A stretch of 64,000 nt of DNA from Nonomuraea guangzhouensis (GTDB lineage: Bacteria; Actinomycetota; Actinomycetes; Streptosporangiales; Streptosporangiaceae), in NCBI RefSeq assembly GCF_019396345.1, contig NZ_JAHKRM010000030.1, positions 62,001 to 126,000 on the forward strand, written 5' to 3'. Positions 51,781 through 59,974 of the stretch are shown here, piece after piece. Under the pieces are notes generated by a model, which worked only from the letters and a program-made list of their open reading frames with translations, did no database searches and was not told the DNA's origin. Every line of letters starts with the position of its first letter. The stretch's first letter is position 1. The translations under genes and the position numbers were made by a program.

Positions 51781-53720
51781 TGCTCCAGCCACGTGATGAT
51801 CCTTTCGTTGAGGTCGTACCGGTGTGAGGGGCGTCCGTTGAGGAGGAACAGGTGTGAGGCGGCCGGATAACGCACGAGCCGCACGGGTACGCCCTGCTCG
51901 CGCAGCGCGGCGAACCACTGCTCGGCCTGGCCCACGGGGCAGCGGTCGTCGGCGTCGCCGTGCAGGAGGAGGGTGGGGGTCGTGACGCGGGCCACCTGGG
52001 TGATCGGCGACTGGGCCCGGAGGTCGCCCCGGCACTCGTACGCCTTGATCAGCGACCCGAGGTCGGACGTGCCGGCCATGCTGGCGAGGTCGCTCACGCA
52101 GCCGCCGGGGATCGCCGCCTTGAACCTGTCCGTCCTGGTCGACAGCCAGCACGCCATGTAGCCACCGTAGCTGTAACCGGCGACGGCCAGCCGATCAGGG
52201 TCGGCGACGCCGTCCGCCACCAGGTCGTCTACGGCCGCGAGGAAGTCCTGCTCGTCGGCCAGCCCCCACGCGCCGACCGTGGCGGTGAAGAAGTCCTCGC
52301 CGTAGCCGTCGCTGGCGCGCGGGTTGACCAGCAGGACGGTCCAGCCGTCGGCGGCGAGCCGCTGGTGGTAGAGGTGGGCGCCGTCGAAGGCGGGCGACCA
52401 CGCGTTGTGCGGGCCGCCGTGCACGTCGAGCAGCAGCGGGCCGGGGCCGGTACGCCTCTCGTCGCGCAGCACGAAGCCCTCGATGGTGGTGCCGTCGGGG
52501 GCGGTGAAGGTGCGGGGGCGCGGGGTGAACAGGTCGACGTCCGGGAGGGCGTACTGGGTGAGGGGCTCGCCGTCGAGGTAGACATCGCCCGCGCCGGCCG
52601 GGGAGGAGGCGATCCAGGCGATGCGGCCCGCGGCCGCCGACATGCCGGACACCGTGAAGTCGCCGCCGACGATCTTCTCGGCGGGCTCGGCCGTCGGCCC
52701 GGCCGTCGGCTCGCCGGTGAGCCCGCCGGTGAGTCCGACCGTGGGCCGGCCGACCGGCAGGCGGTACAGGTGGGTGCGGCCTTGGTCGCGGGCGCAGAAC
52801 AGCAGGTCGTCGCCCAGCATCGCGGGGACGGCGCCGGGGTAGCCGGGGGCGCCGATCATGACGTTGCGGTCGAGCCCGGTCACCACCTCGTCGAGCCCGC
52901 CGGGGTGCAGCGCGTACAGGCGGGTGTGACCGATGGCCTCGCGCAGTCCGGCCACCATCAGCCGGTCACGGCCACCGTCGCTCTCCCGGCCACTGCCGCT
53001 CTCCGGGCCGCCGTCGCGGTCGCCGTGCCACCACGCGCCGGCGCAGACGACGCCTGGATCGGTGAGCCGCTCCGGCTTGCCCGGTGCCGGGCCGGTGGCG
53101 TCGACCGCGTACACCGCGCTCTCCACCACCAGGTCCCGGTCGGGCGCCATGCTCGCCACGAACGCCAGCCGCCGCCCGTCCGGCGACCACGACGGCTCCC
53201 CGGCGTGGAACCCGCCCTCGGTCACCTGGACGGTTTCGCCCGTCGCCACGTCCGCCACGAAGAGGTGTGTGGTCAGGCCGCGCAACAGCCCGGTGCCGTC
53301 GGCCTTGTACACCAGGGTGTCGGCGACGACCGGCGCGTTCGGGTCGAGCTCGCCGTACGGGCCCGCGTACGCGATGCGGGTCCCGTCGGGCGACCACACG
53401 GGCGCACCGGCACCGAGCGGCGCCGAGTTGAGCAGGCGCGGCTCACCCCCCTCCATCGGCAGCAGATGGATCTGGGCACACCCATCGACAGGGCGCAGAA
53501 AGGCCAGCAGCCGGCCGTCGGGCGACCAGCGCGGCGCGCTGCCGGCGGCGAGGCGGCGCGGCTCGGCACCGGGGACGGCGAGCCAGATCTCGGCCCGGTT
53601 CTCGTCGGAGTCACGGTCGGCGGTGGTGAGCGTGTAGGCGACGGCGCCGCCATCGGGGCGCAGCCTCGGGTCGGATGGGACCGCGATGCGGTAGAGGTCG
53701 TCGAGGACGAGGCGTGGCAT
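51756..53720 (-). CDS. S9-family prolyl oligopeptidase-like peptidase
   Basis: This is a 654-residue protein from the ATG at 53720. Residues about 1-400 are a TolB/WD-like propeller with repeated WSPDG units (APRWSPDGRLLAFL, PVWSPDGTRIAYAG, PSWSPDGRRLAFVA). The alpha/beta hydrolase domain has GYSYGGYMACWL (nucleophile Ser), HGDADDRCPVGQAEQWF (Asp) and YPAASHLFLLNGR (His). Low-complexity insertions (GPESGSGRESDGGRD; GLTGGLTGEPTAGPTAEP) interrupt the propeller. There is no signal peptide, so it probably trims imported peptides. It is the first gene of the minus-strand island. Confidence 0.9.
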   Translation of the reverse strand: MPRLVLDDLYRIAVPSDPRLRPDGGAVAYTLTTADRDSDENRAEIWLAVPGAEPRRLAAGSAPRWSPDGRLLAFLRPVDGCAQIHLLPMEGGEPRLLNSAPLGAGAPVWSPDGTRIAYAGPYGELDPNAPVVADTLVYKADGTGLLRGLTTHLFVADVATGETVQVTEGGFHAGEPSWSPDGRRLAFVASMAPDRDLVVESAVYAVDATGPAPGKPERLTDPGVVCAGAWWHGDRDGGPESGSGRESDGGRDRLMVAGLREAIGHTRLYALHPGGLDEVVTGLDRNVMIGAPGYPGAVPAMLGDDLLFCARDQGRTHLYRLPVGRPTVGLTGGLTGEPTAGPTAEPAEKIVGGDFTVSGMSAAAGRIAWIASSPAGAGDVYLDGEPLTQYALPDVDLFTPRPRTFTAPDGTTIEGFVLRDERRTGPGPLLLDVHGGPHNAWSPAFDGAHLYHQRLAADGWTVLLVNPRASDGYGEDFFTATVGAWGLADEQDFLAAVDDLVADGVADPDRLAVAGYSYGGYMACWLSTRTDRFKAAIPGGCVSDLASMAGTSDLGSLIKAYECRGDLRAQSPITQVARVTTPTLLLHGDADDRCPVGQAEQWFAALREQGVPVRLVRYPAASHLFLLNGRPSHRYDLNERIITWLEQWVTGSPS

Positions 53721-53928
53721 GACCGAACCGTAGGCCGGACCAGGCCACGGCATCTTCGGCACATCCGACGAACGCCACCCCTCCTGTTGTGCGGAAGACC
53801 AAAGCCCACGTCGTCCGCCCGCCTGGGCGTGAGGTAAGAATCGTTGACATCATGTCTGCTTTGTTTTACATTCCTCCGTGTCTGCTTTTCTTTACATCCG
53901 AGCCTTCGGGCGAAATCAGGGAGAAGTC

Positions 53929-54639
53929 ATGCGCCCACCCCAGCGCCTCGCCAGGATCGCCGGGCTGTTCTATCTGATCGTCGCCATCTTCGGCGGCTTC
54001 GCTCACCTCTATGTGCGCGCCAAGGTCTACGTGCCCGGCGACGCCACCACCACCGCGCACAACACGGTGGCGAACGCCGGCCTGGTCCGCGTCGGCTTCG
54101 TGGCCGATCTCGTGCAGGCCCCGTTCTTCCTGTTCGTGGCCATGGCGCTGTACCTGCTCCTCAGGCACGTGAACAAGGACGTGGCCCGCACGATGGTGAT
54201 CTTCGTGGCCGTCGCCGTGGCCATCACCTGCCTCAACATGGTTCATCAACTCGCGGCGCTGCTCGTCGCCACCGAGGCCCCGTACGCGAGCGCCCTCAGC
54301 CCTCAGGGGTCCGACGCGCTGGTGCTGCTCATGTTCGACCTCCATCACTACGGCTACCTCATCGCGCAGATCTTCTTCGGCCTGTGGCTGCTGCCGCTGG
54401 GCTATCTCGTCCACCGGTCACGCATGTTCCCGCGCACGCTGGGAGTCCTCCTCGTCGCCGGATGCGGCGGCTATCTCGTGGACGCGTTCGCGCTCTTCCT
54501 GGCACCGGATCTGGGAGCGGCTCTGAGCCCGTTCGTCGTCACGCCGGCCGGCGTCGCGGAGATCGTGATGCTTATCTGGCTACTGGTGAAGGGCGTGCGG
54601 ACCCCGCGGCAGGATGGCCCGGTCCCTGCCGCGGCCTGA
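53929..54639 (+). CDS. DUF4386-like membrane protein
   Basis: This is a 236-residue protein. The ATG at 53929 has AGGGAGAA upstream. Six hydrophobic helices are visible, starting with LARIAGLFYLIVAIFGGFAH and ending EIVMLIWLLVKG. The LHHYGYLIAQIFFGLWLLPLGYLV stretch is typical of DUF4386. Function unknown. It is transcribed alone and divergent from the S9 gene; the 208-bp gap is AT-richer than the surroundings and probably holds both promoters. Confidence 0.8.
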   Translation: MRPPQRLARIAGLFYLIVAIFGGFAHLYVRAKVYVPGDATTTAHNTVANAGLVRVGFVADLVQAPFFLFVAMALYLLLRHVNKDVARTMVIFVAVAVAITCLNMVHQLAALLVATEAPYASALSPQGSDALVLLMFDLHHYGYLIAQIFFGLWLLPLGYLVHRSRMFPRTLGVLLVAGCGGYLVDAFALFLAPDLGAALSPFVVTPAGVAEIVMLIWLLVKGVRTPRQDGPVPAAA

Positions 54640-54662
54640 CCCTCACCGCTCCCGATCGCGAA

Positions 54663-54751
54663 CCTGTCGCTCATCGCTACGTGATCTAGATCGTTGCTGA
54701 TCAAGGGTTCTACCTGGCTGGATGCTGGTGTCGTCGGCAGAGAGCGACAGG
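54663..54751 (+). promoter_or_regulatory. Structured leader upstream of the 11-codon ORF
   Basis: CCTGTCGCTC (54663-54672) and GAGCGACAGG (54742-54751) are perfect 10-bp inverted arms that enclose 69 nt and end 4 nt before AAGGAGG. Within lies the palindrome GATCTAGATC. In RNA this could fold into a closed domain just upstream of the ribosome binding site. Confidence 0.4.
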
Positions 54752-54767
54752 CGGAAGGAGGTGCCCG

Positions 54768-54803
54768 ATGTACTCCGTCTACGACATCGGCTGGCCGTTC
54801 TGA
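54768..54803 (+). CDS. Candidate 11-residue peptide gene
   Basis: An ATG preceded by AAGGAGG at 7 nt spacing opens a frame of 11 codons, MYSVYDIGWPF, then TGA. A perfect terminator hairpin follows 18 nt later and no further plus-strand gene is attached. The peptide is aromatic-rich and has no leader. Very short precursors exist for some ribosomal peptides, but no modifying enzyme (P450, radical SAM) is near. It could also be a regulatory upstream ORF or an sRNA by-product. Kept because the Shine-Dalgarno is one of the strongest in the window. Confidence 0.4.
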   Translation: MYSVYDIGWPF

Positions 54804-54821
54804 TCCTTCGATGAACTGGCA

Positions 54822-54854
54822 GCGGCCGGCCCGCGACTTCGGCGGGCCGGCCGC
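54822..54854. terminator. Perfect 13-bp terminator hairpin
   Basis: GCGGCCGGCCCGC (54822-54834) pairs with GCGGGCCGGCCGC (54842-54854) over a 7-nt loop. It lies between the tiny ORF and the end of the convergent minus-strand gene at 54881 and may serve both. Confidence 0.85.
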
Positions 54855-54880
54855 CTAAACGGCGAGTCGTGCCGCCGGGC

Positions 54881-55963
54881 TCACCCGCCCTTCACCACGA
54901 CGTTCCTGAGGTCTACCGGGCGCGTGATCGCCTCGTAGGCGAGGGCCAGATCGGCGACCCGCTGGAGCTCTGTCAGGTCCAGCTTGGCGGGATAGGAGCC
55001 GAACGCAACGTCTGCCACCCTTGCTTTGGGGATCTTCGTGTAGCCCGGCAGAACATCGCGCACCTGCTGAGGGTCGCTCGCGATCAGGCGCTGCGCCTTG
55101 GCCAGCGCGCGCTGGAAGGCCGCCAGCGTGCGAGGGTGTCCGCGAATCCATTTGTCGGAGGTCATGATGCCCGCGGTGTACAGGTTCGCGAACTCGTGGG
55201 TCATCGCGTCCTCCACAATCCGCGTGAGCCCTTTCTCGCGGCCGAAAGTGAGGAACGGTTCGGCCATCAGGGCAGCGTCAACCTGCCCCTTGGCCACCGC
55301 GACGAGCATATTGGCAGAGGGCACCTCGGTCAGCGAGACGTCCCTCCAGCTGAGTCCGGCCCGCTTCAGTATGGCTGCCAACATCAACGACCCGAGCCCC
55401 TTGCGGTCCGAGACCGCGATCTTCTTGCGTTTGAGTTCGGCCGCCGTCCTGATCTTCGACCTCGAGTCCACGACGACCGCGAAGCTTCCCTGCGCGGCCT
55501 GGTACAGGCTAGAGACGATCTTGAACTCTTCCAGGCCCATCTCGTTCATGCTGAAGGCTGTGGCGTACTCGGTCTGCGCCAGATCCAGCCTCCCGCTTGC
55601 GATCTGGGTCGCCGCGGCCGCCGGGCCGGTGATGATCCTCGGCTGCACCGTCAGCCCTTCCTCCTTGAAATAGCCCTTGCTCACTGCCACGAACACGGGC
55701 GCCGACTCCACGGTCGGCAGCACGCCGACCACGATGTCGGACTGCTCGGGCGGGCTGGACGGGCGGGCGGCGGCGCGCGGCTCCGCGGGCAGTGCCCGTA
55801 CCCCGATGGTGGCGGCGAGCACGGTGATCACGACCACCACGGCTGCGGTGAGCGCCATGAGGTTGCGCCGCCTGCGCTGATGGGTCTCGATCGCCCTGGC
55901 GGCCAGGTCGCGCTCCGGCATGTCGTCCGCGATGCGGCCGAGTTGCTCTCCGAGCCAGGTCAT
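54881..55963 (-). CDS. Membrane protein with SsuA/THI5-like sensor domain, likely anti-sigma factor
   Basis: This is a 360-residue protein. Residues 1-34 are a charged cytoplasmic segment (MTWLGEQLGRIADDMPERDL), 35-57 a membrane helix (NLMALTAAVVVVITVLAATI) and about 75-360 an extracytoplasmic NMT1/THI5/SsuA-type binding domain (VVGVLPTVESAPVFVAVSKG, YFKEEGLTVQPRI, GRLDLAQTEYATAF). There is no lipoprotein signal and no permease or ATPase gene nearby. Its ATG overlaps the stop of the ECF sigma factor (ATGA). The layout resembles anti-sigma factors, with the binding domain as sensor; that function is inference. Confidence 0.82.
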   Translation of the reverse strand: MTWLGEQLGRIADDMPERDLAARAIETHQRRRRNLMALTAAVVVVITVLAATIGVRALPAEPRAAARPSSPPEQSDIVVGVLPTVESAPVFVAVSKGYFKEEGLTVQPRIITGPAAAATQIASGRLDLAQTEYATAFSMNEMGLEEFKIVSSLYQAAQGSFAVVVDSRSKIRTAAELKRKKIAVSDRKGLGSLMLAAILKRAGLSWRDVSLTEVPSANMLVAVAKGQVDAALMAEPFLTFGREKGLTRIVEDAMTHEFANLYTAGIMTSDKWIRGHPRTLAAFQRALAKAQRLIASDPQQVRDVLPGYTKIPKARVADVAFGSYPAKLDLTELQRVADLALAYEAITRPVDLRNVVVKGG

Positions 55964-56487
55964 CGGCGTGCCTCCTCACTATGGGCGTCCAGAACGGGCA
56001 GTTTCGGCGCCAGTTCTGGCGCCAGTGCACGCAGGCGGGCCAGGGCGTGGTGCGCCTGGCTCTTCACGGTGCCGACGGAGCAGCCCATCAGGTCGGCGAC
56101 GTCACGTTCGGTCCGATCCTCGTAGAAGCGCAGGACGACTACCGCGCGCTGCTTGGGCGTCAGCCGCATGAGCGCCTGACGCAGGACGATCCGCAGGACG
56201 GCGGAGTCCTCGGACGAGTAGGCGCGATCGGGCGGCTCGGCGCTCGGCACCTCGCTGGAACCACGGCGCCGCCGCCACGAGATGTACTGGTTCACCATGG
56301 TCTTGCGCGCGTACGCATCGAGGTTGTCTACGTGGCCTAATTTCGCCCAGCGCCCGATCATGCGGACCAGCACACTCTGTACGAGGTCCTCTGCGAGGTG
56401 GACCTCTCCGGTGAGTAGGTAGGCCAGGCGCATCAACGGGCGTTGGTGAGCATCCACGAACGCCTGGAAACTGGCATCGCGATCCAA
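55960..56487 (-). CDS. ECF RNA polymerase sigma factor, SigE-like actinobacterial type
   Basis: This is a 175-residue protein with a TTG start after AGGAGAGACG. Sigma region 2 is FQAFVDAHQRPLMRLAYLLT through VLVRMIGRWAKLG, then ARKTMVNQYISWRRRR. Region 4 is ALMRLTPKQRAVVVLRFYED and DVADLMGCSVGTVKSQAHHA. It directs RNA polymerase to a small regulon, likely including its own operon, and would be held by the coupled membrane protein until its ligand is sensed. Confidence 0.92.
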   Translation of the reverse strand: MDRDASFQAFVDAHQRPLMRLAYLLTGEVHLAEDLVQSVLVRMIGRWAKLGHVDNLDAYARKTMVNQYISWRRRRGSSEVPSAEPPDRAYSSEDSAVLRIVLRQALMRLTPKQRAVVVLRFYEDRTERDVADLMGCSVGTVKSQAHHALARLRALAPELAPKLPVLDAHSEEARR

Positions 56488-56710
56488 CGTCTCTCCTCAT
56501 GTCGATACCCCCCAGACGCTGTGGGCGCGGCGAAAGGTTGGCACTCCTGAGGTCGGCTCAGGGGTATGCGCGTTGTCCAACGATTTCGCGGACGTGGCGC
56601 AGGTCACATCCCCGCGCTGTCACAAGGCGCGGGTCGTCGGCATCTTCATGGTCGTCGGAACGCCGCGCGAACGATCCGCGGCATACAGCTCCACGAGTGA
56701 GGACGAAGTC

Positions 56711-57184
56711 ATGGAACCTCGGATGAACCTGAACGCCAGCGAGCTCGGTGCCAAGATCGGCAAGCGGTTCTACAACGTCAGCCTGGCGATCGAGCAGTCG
56801 ACGCTGCCCAAAGCCACCCAGGACCTGGTGATGCTGCGGGTCAGCCAGATCAACGGCTGCGGCTTCTGCGTCGACTACCACTCCAAGGACGCCGCGGCCG
56901 CCGGGGAGACCGCGGTCCGGCTCAACCTGGTCGCCGCCTGGCGCGAGTCCACCGTGTTCACCGAGGCCGAGCGGGCCGCGCTGGCGCTCGGCGAGGAGGG
57001 CACCCGGCTCGCCGACGCCTACCTCGGCGTGTCCGACGAGACCTGGGCCCAGGTGCGCAAGCACTACGACGAGGACCAGATCGCCGCGCTGGTCTACCTG
57101 GTCGCCATGATCAACGCGGCCAACCGGCTCGGCGTGATCGTGCGCACCCAGGGCGGCTCCTACGAGCCGGGCATGTTCAGCTGA
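56711..57184 (+). CDS. AhpD-like / carboxymuconolactone decarboxylase family protein
   Basis: This is a 157-residue protein with TGAGGA before the ATG at 56711. The active-site motif NGCGFCVDYHSKDA has the redox Cys-x-x-Cys and a nearby His, as in AhpD-like peroxidases. The rest is helical (FTEAERAALALGEEG, AALVYLVAMINAANRLGV). It is a small cytoplasmic alkylhydroperoxidase-type enzyme that protects against peroxides. It is divergent from the sigma factor operon across a 223-bp gap that holds a 7-bp hairpin (56611-56633) and no other gene; it may belong to the sigma factor regulon. Confidence 0.87.
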   Translation: MEPRMNLNASELGAKIGKRFYNVSLAIEQSTLPKATQDLVMLRVSQINGCGFCVDYHSKDAAAAGETAVRLNLVAAWRESTVFTEAERAALALGEEGTRLADAYLGVSDETWAQVRKHYDEDQIAALVYLVAMINAANRLGVIVRTQGGSYEPGMFS

Positions 57185-57203
57185 TCGGCGGCTACTGGGG
57201 AAG

Positions 57204-57225
57204 CCCGGGGGTGCGATCCCCCGGG
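57204..57225. terminator. Terminator hairpin after the AhpD-like gene
   Basis: CCCGGGGG (57204-57211) and CCCCCGGG (57218-57225) form an 8-bp stem with a 6-nt loop. It lies between the convergent AhpD-like and DinB-like genes. Confidence 0.75.
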
Positions 57226-57250
57226 CGACCCGGCCTAGTGTGAGCAGTGC

Positions 57251-57808
57251 CTATTGCCCTACCCGGCCATCGATGCATTCGCGCAGCAGATCCGCGTGCC
57301 CGCAGTGGCGGGCGTACTCCTCGATCATGTGAACCCACAGCTCCCGGACGGCGATGTCGTCTTTACCCACCCGTGCGCCCATATCCGGATAGTCGGCCAG
57401 CACCGCGTCGAATGCCGCCTGTTCGCGAGCGAGATCGGCGAATGCGCCGTCGACCACCGCCTGCTCCGCGACGGCTCCGTCGAAGTCACCGCCCGGTCCG
57501 TACAGCTTCGGTGCCGGGTCCCCTGGGGCAACCCAGTTGCGCCAGTCTCGCTCCACCTCGGCAAGATGGCGGACCAGACCCAGCAAGGACATGGTCGACG
57601 GTGGCACCGACCGCCGCGCCAGCTCCTCCGGATTCAACCCCTGGCATTTCAGCCGCAGGGTCAGCCGATAGTTCCGCAGGTAGTCCTGCAGCGTCGCCAG
57701 CTCACCGTCCGGGCTGACTCCGTCGAGGTTGCGGGGATCCTCGTCGGGATCCGCCCACATGTCGGGGTAGACACTGGCCTTGCTCCACCGCTCGGGCATG
57801 TCGCTCAT
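57251..57808 (-). CDS. DinB/DUF664-family protein
   Basis: This is a 185-residue protein from the ATG at 57808. The pattern LDGVSPDGELATLQDYLRNYR, SLLGLVRHLAEVERDWRNW and WVHMIEEYARHCGHADLLRE is the four-helix DinB-like DUF664 family, with three His in metal-ligand positions (RH in helix 2, H in WVHM and HCGH near the end). Such proteins are thiol-dependent metalloenzymes in some cases (mycothiol or bacillithiol S-transferases). The substrate is unknown. It stands alone, codirectional with the catabolic operon upstream but 54 bp after it. Confidence 0.85.
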   Translation of the reverse strand: MSDMPERWSKASVYPDMWADPDEDPRNLDGVSPDGELATLQDYLRNYRLTLRLKCQGLNPEELARRSVPPSTMSLLGLVRHLAEVERDWRNWVAPGDPAPKLYGPGGDFDGAVAEQAVVDGAFADLAREQAAFDAVLADYPDMGARVGKDDIAVRELWVHMIEEYARHCGHADLLRECIDGRVGQ

Positions 57809-57862
57809 CGTGATCACTATGCTGAGCGGTGGCCCGCCGTGCAAGCGAGTTTTCAGGCGCTG

Positions 57863-58990
57863 TCAGAGAGCGAGCGCGCGGACCACCTTCTCGTCCACGC
57901 CGATCCCCAGGCCGGGGCCGGTGGGCACGTGGGCGACGCCGTCGGTAATGGTGATGACCGGGTCAGTGGCGTACGGGCTCGTGATGAACTGCCGGCCGTT
58001 GAGGTCCACGGGCGTGTCCACGCCGAACGCGGCGAACAGGTGGAGCGAGGCGGCCAGCCCGATGTCGGACTCGGTGAGGCCGGAGCCCATGATCGCCAGG
58101 CCGCTGTCCTCGGCGAGCTGGCACTGGCGCAGCGCCAGGGTCAGCCCGCCGCAGCGCTGCACCTTGGCGACGGCGACGTCGATGGCGTCGAGCCGGACGA
58201 ACGTCGCCAGATCGCTCGGATGGCGCAGGCTCTCGTCCACGGCCACCGTGATGGGGCTGTCGGCACGCAGGCGGCGCAGGCCGGCGATGTCGTTGGACGG
58301 CACCGGCTGCTCGAAGACGGCGACGTTCAGGCCGGCCAGGCGCCTGGCCACCCGGAGCGCGGCGGCGGCCGTGTAGCCCTGGTTGGCGTCCACCCAGAGC
58401 ACGGCGTCGGGGGCGGCGGCGCGCACGGCCTCCACGATGGCGACGTCCTCGTCCTCGGTGTGCAGGCCGAGCTTGACCTTGACGTGGCGGTAGCCGTGCG
58501 CACGGCCCTCGGCCACCGAGTCCGCGGCCTCGGATGCCGACGCACCCGCCACGATCCAGGCCAGCTCGATGGTGTCGCGCCTGCGCCGGCCCCACAACTC
58601 GCCGAGGGACACGCCCAGGCTGCGGGCGAAGGCGTCGTGGCAGGCCACGTCGACCGCCGCGCGCGCCAGCGGCATGCCGATCGAGAAGCCCTTGCTGATG
58701 GTGCGGTCGAAGGTGCGGCAGAGCCCGTCCAGGTCCCACAGCGGCCGGCCGACCGCCGCCGGGGTCAGGTAGCCCTCGATGGTGGAGACGATGGACTCGG
58801 TGGTCTCGTACGTCCAGGAAGGGATCGGGGTGGCCTCACCCCACCCGAAGGCGCCGTCCTCGGCCGTGACCTTCACCAGGACCCTGACGGCCGGGCGGCC
58901 GCCCTGGACGACGGACCCGCCCGCGACGGCGAAGTCACGCAGCGAGGGCAGGCCCACGGTGAAGGTCTCGACCTGTGCTATCCGGTTCAC
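57863..58990 (-). CDS. Mandelate racemase/muconate lactonizing enzyme family protein
   Basis: This is a 375-residue enolase-superfamily enzyme. Motifs are GWGEATPIPSWTYETTESI in the cap, VKVKLG (KxK), LWVDANQGY (Asp), FEQPVPSND (Glu), VAVDESLRH (Asp) and VAKVQRCGGLT (second catalytic Lys). The Lys/Lys pair places it in the muconate-lactonizing subgroup, which includes dipeptide epimerases, cycloisomerases and racemases. It is the last gene of the operon with two D-2-hydroxyacid dehydrogenases and sugar-type permeases, so the substrate is more likely an acid than a peptide. Confidence 0.88.
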   Translation of the reverse strand: MNRIAQVETFTVGLPSLRDFAVAGGSVVQGGRPAVRVLVKVTAEDGAFGWGEATPIPSWTYETTESIVSTIEGYLTPAAVGRPLWDLDGLCRTFDRTISKGFSIGMPLARAAVDVACHDAFARSLGVSLGELWGRRRRDTIELAWIVAGASASEAADSVAEGRAHGYRHVKVKLGLHTEDEDVAIVEAVRAAAPDAVLWVDANQGYTAAAALRVARRLAGLNVAVFEQPVPSNDIAGLRRLRADSPITVAVDESLRHPSDLATFVRLDAIDVAVAKVQRCGGLTLALRQCQLAEDSGLAIMGSGLTESDIGLAASLHLFAAFGVDTPVDLNGRQFITSPYATDPVITITDGVAHVPTGPGLGIGVDEKVVRALAL

Positions 58991-59005
58991 GTGACACGAA
59001 CCCCT

Positions 59006-59974
59006 TCAGTACCATTCGGACTTGTCAACCAGATTGATCAGTTCTCGCCCGCTCACGAAGCGCCGGGCGTTCTCCAGCAGGACGGCGAAGCGTCGCTCGT
59101 CCGCGTGCGGCCCCACGCCGCCCACGTGCGGGGTGATGAGCACGTTGGGACGTGCCCAGAGCGGGTGGTCGGCGGGAAGCGGTTCGGTCTCGGCGACGTC
59201 CAGGGCCGCGCCGGCCAGGTGCCCCGTGGACAGGGCGGCGTCGAGGTCGTCGAGCCGGACGGTGGGCCCGCGGCCGATGTTGACGAAGTAGGCCCCGGGC
59301 TTGATGAGCGCCAGCCTCCGCGCGTCCAGCATGCCCTCGGTGGCGGGGGTGTGCGGCACCGTCAGGATGACCAGGTCCGCCCTGGGAAGCAGCCGGTCGA
59401 GGGCGTCGGCCGGCAGCACCTCGGCGTAGCCCGGCACGGGGCCGCCGCGCCGGGCGTCCACGCCCACCACCCTGGTGCCGAACGCCGCCAGCAGCCTGCC
59501 GACCTCGGCCCCGATCGCGCCCACCCCCACGACCAGGGCGGTCGCCTCGCCCAGGGCGAGCACCGAGCGGGGATCCCAGTCGGGTGCCCAGTGCGCGCGG
59601 GCCTGTTCGCGGGCGTACCTGGGCAGGCCCCTGGCCAGCGCGAGCACCAGCGCCATGGTGTGCGCGGCCACGTGGTCGGTGTAGGTGTCCCGCATGTTGG
59701 TGACCTGCACGGGGTGCGCGATCAGGGCCGAATGGTAGAACCCCGGAGGCGGCCCGGCCTGCGGGGCCTGCAGCCAGCGCAGCCGCCCGGCGTGCGCGAG
59801 CAGGTCCGCGGGCAGGGTGCCGTAGGCGGCGTCGGCCTCCGCCAGCGCGTGCGCCGCCTCCTCGCGGGTCCGCGGCTGGAGCACGACGAGCTCCGGCACC
59901 GCCTCCTCCAGCCGATTCGGCCACTCCTCGGTGGCCGGATCGTGCGGCGGGAGCAGCACCAGGGTGGTGCTCAC
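59006..59974 (-). CDS. D-2-hydroxyacid dehydrogenase (first)
   Basis: This is a 322-residue protein. The GTG at 59974 overlaps the stop of the upstream paralogue (GTGA). The NAD-binding fold has VVGVGAIGAEVGRLL; IGRGPTVRLDDLDAAL carries the substrate-binding Arg, ALDVAETEPLPADHPLW the Glu, and ITPHVGGVG the catalytic His. It reduces 2-oxoacids or oxidises D-2-hydroxyacids. In this operon it may process the product of the enolase-family enzyme. Confidence 0.9.
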   Translation of the reverse strand: MSTTLVLLPPHDPATEEWPNRLEEAVPELVVLQPRTREEAAHALAEADAAYGTLPADLLAHAGRLRWLQAPQAGPPPGFYHSALIAHPVQVTNMRDTYTDHVAAHTMALVLALARGLPRYAREQARAHWAPDWDPRSVLALGEATALVVGVGAIGAEVGRLLAAFGTRVVGVDARRGGPVPGYAEVLPADALDRLLPRADLVILTVPHTPATEGMLDARRLALIKPGAYFVNIGRGPTVRLDDLDAALSTGHLAGAALDVAETEPLPADHPLWARPNVLITPHVGGVGPHADERRFAVLLENARRFVSGRELINLVDKSEWY

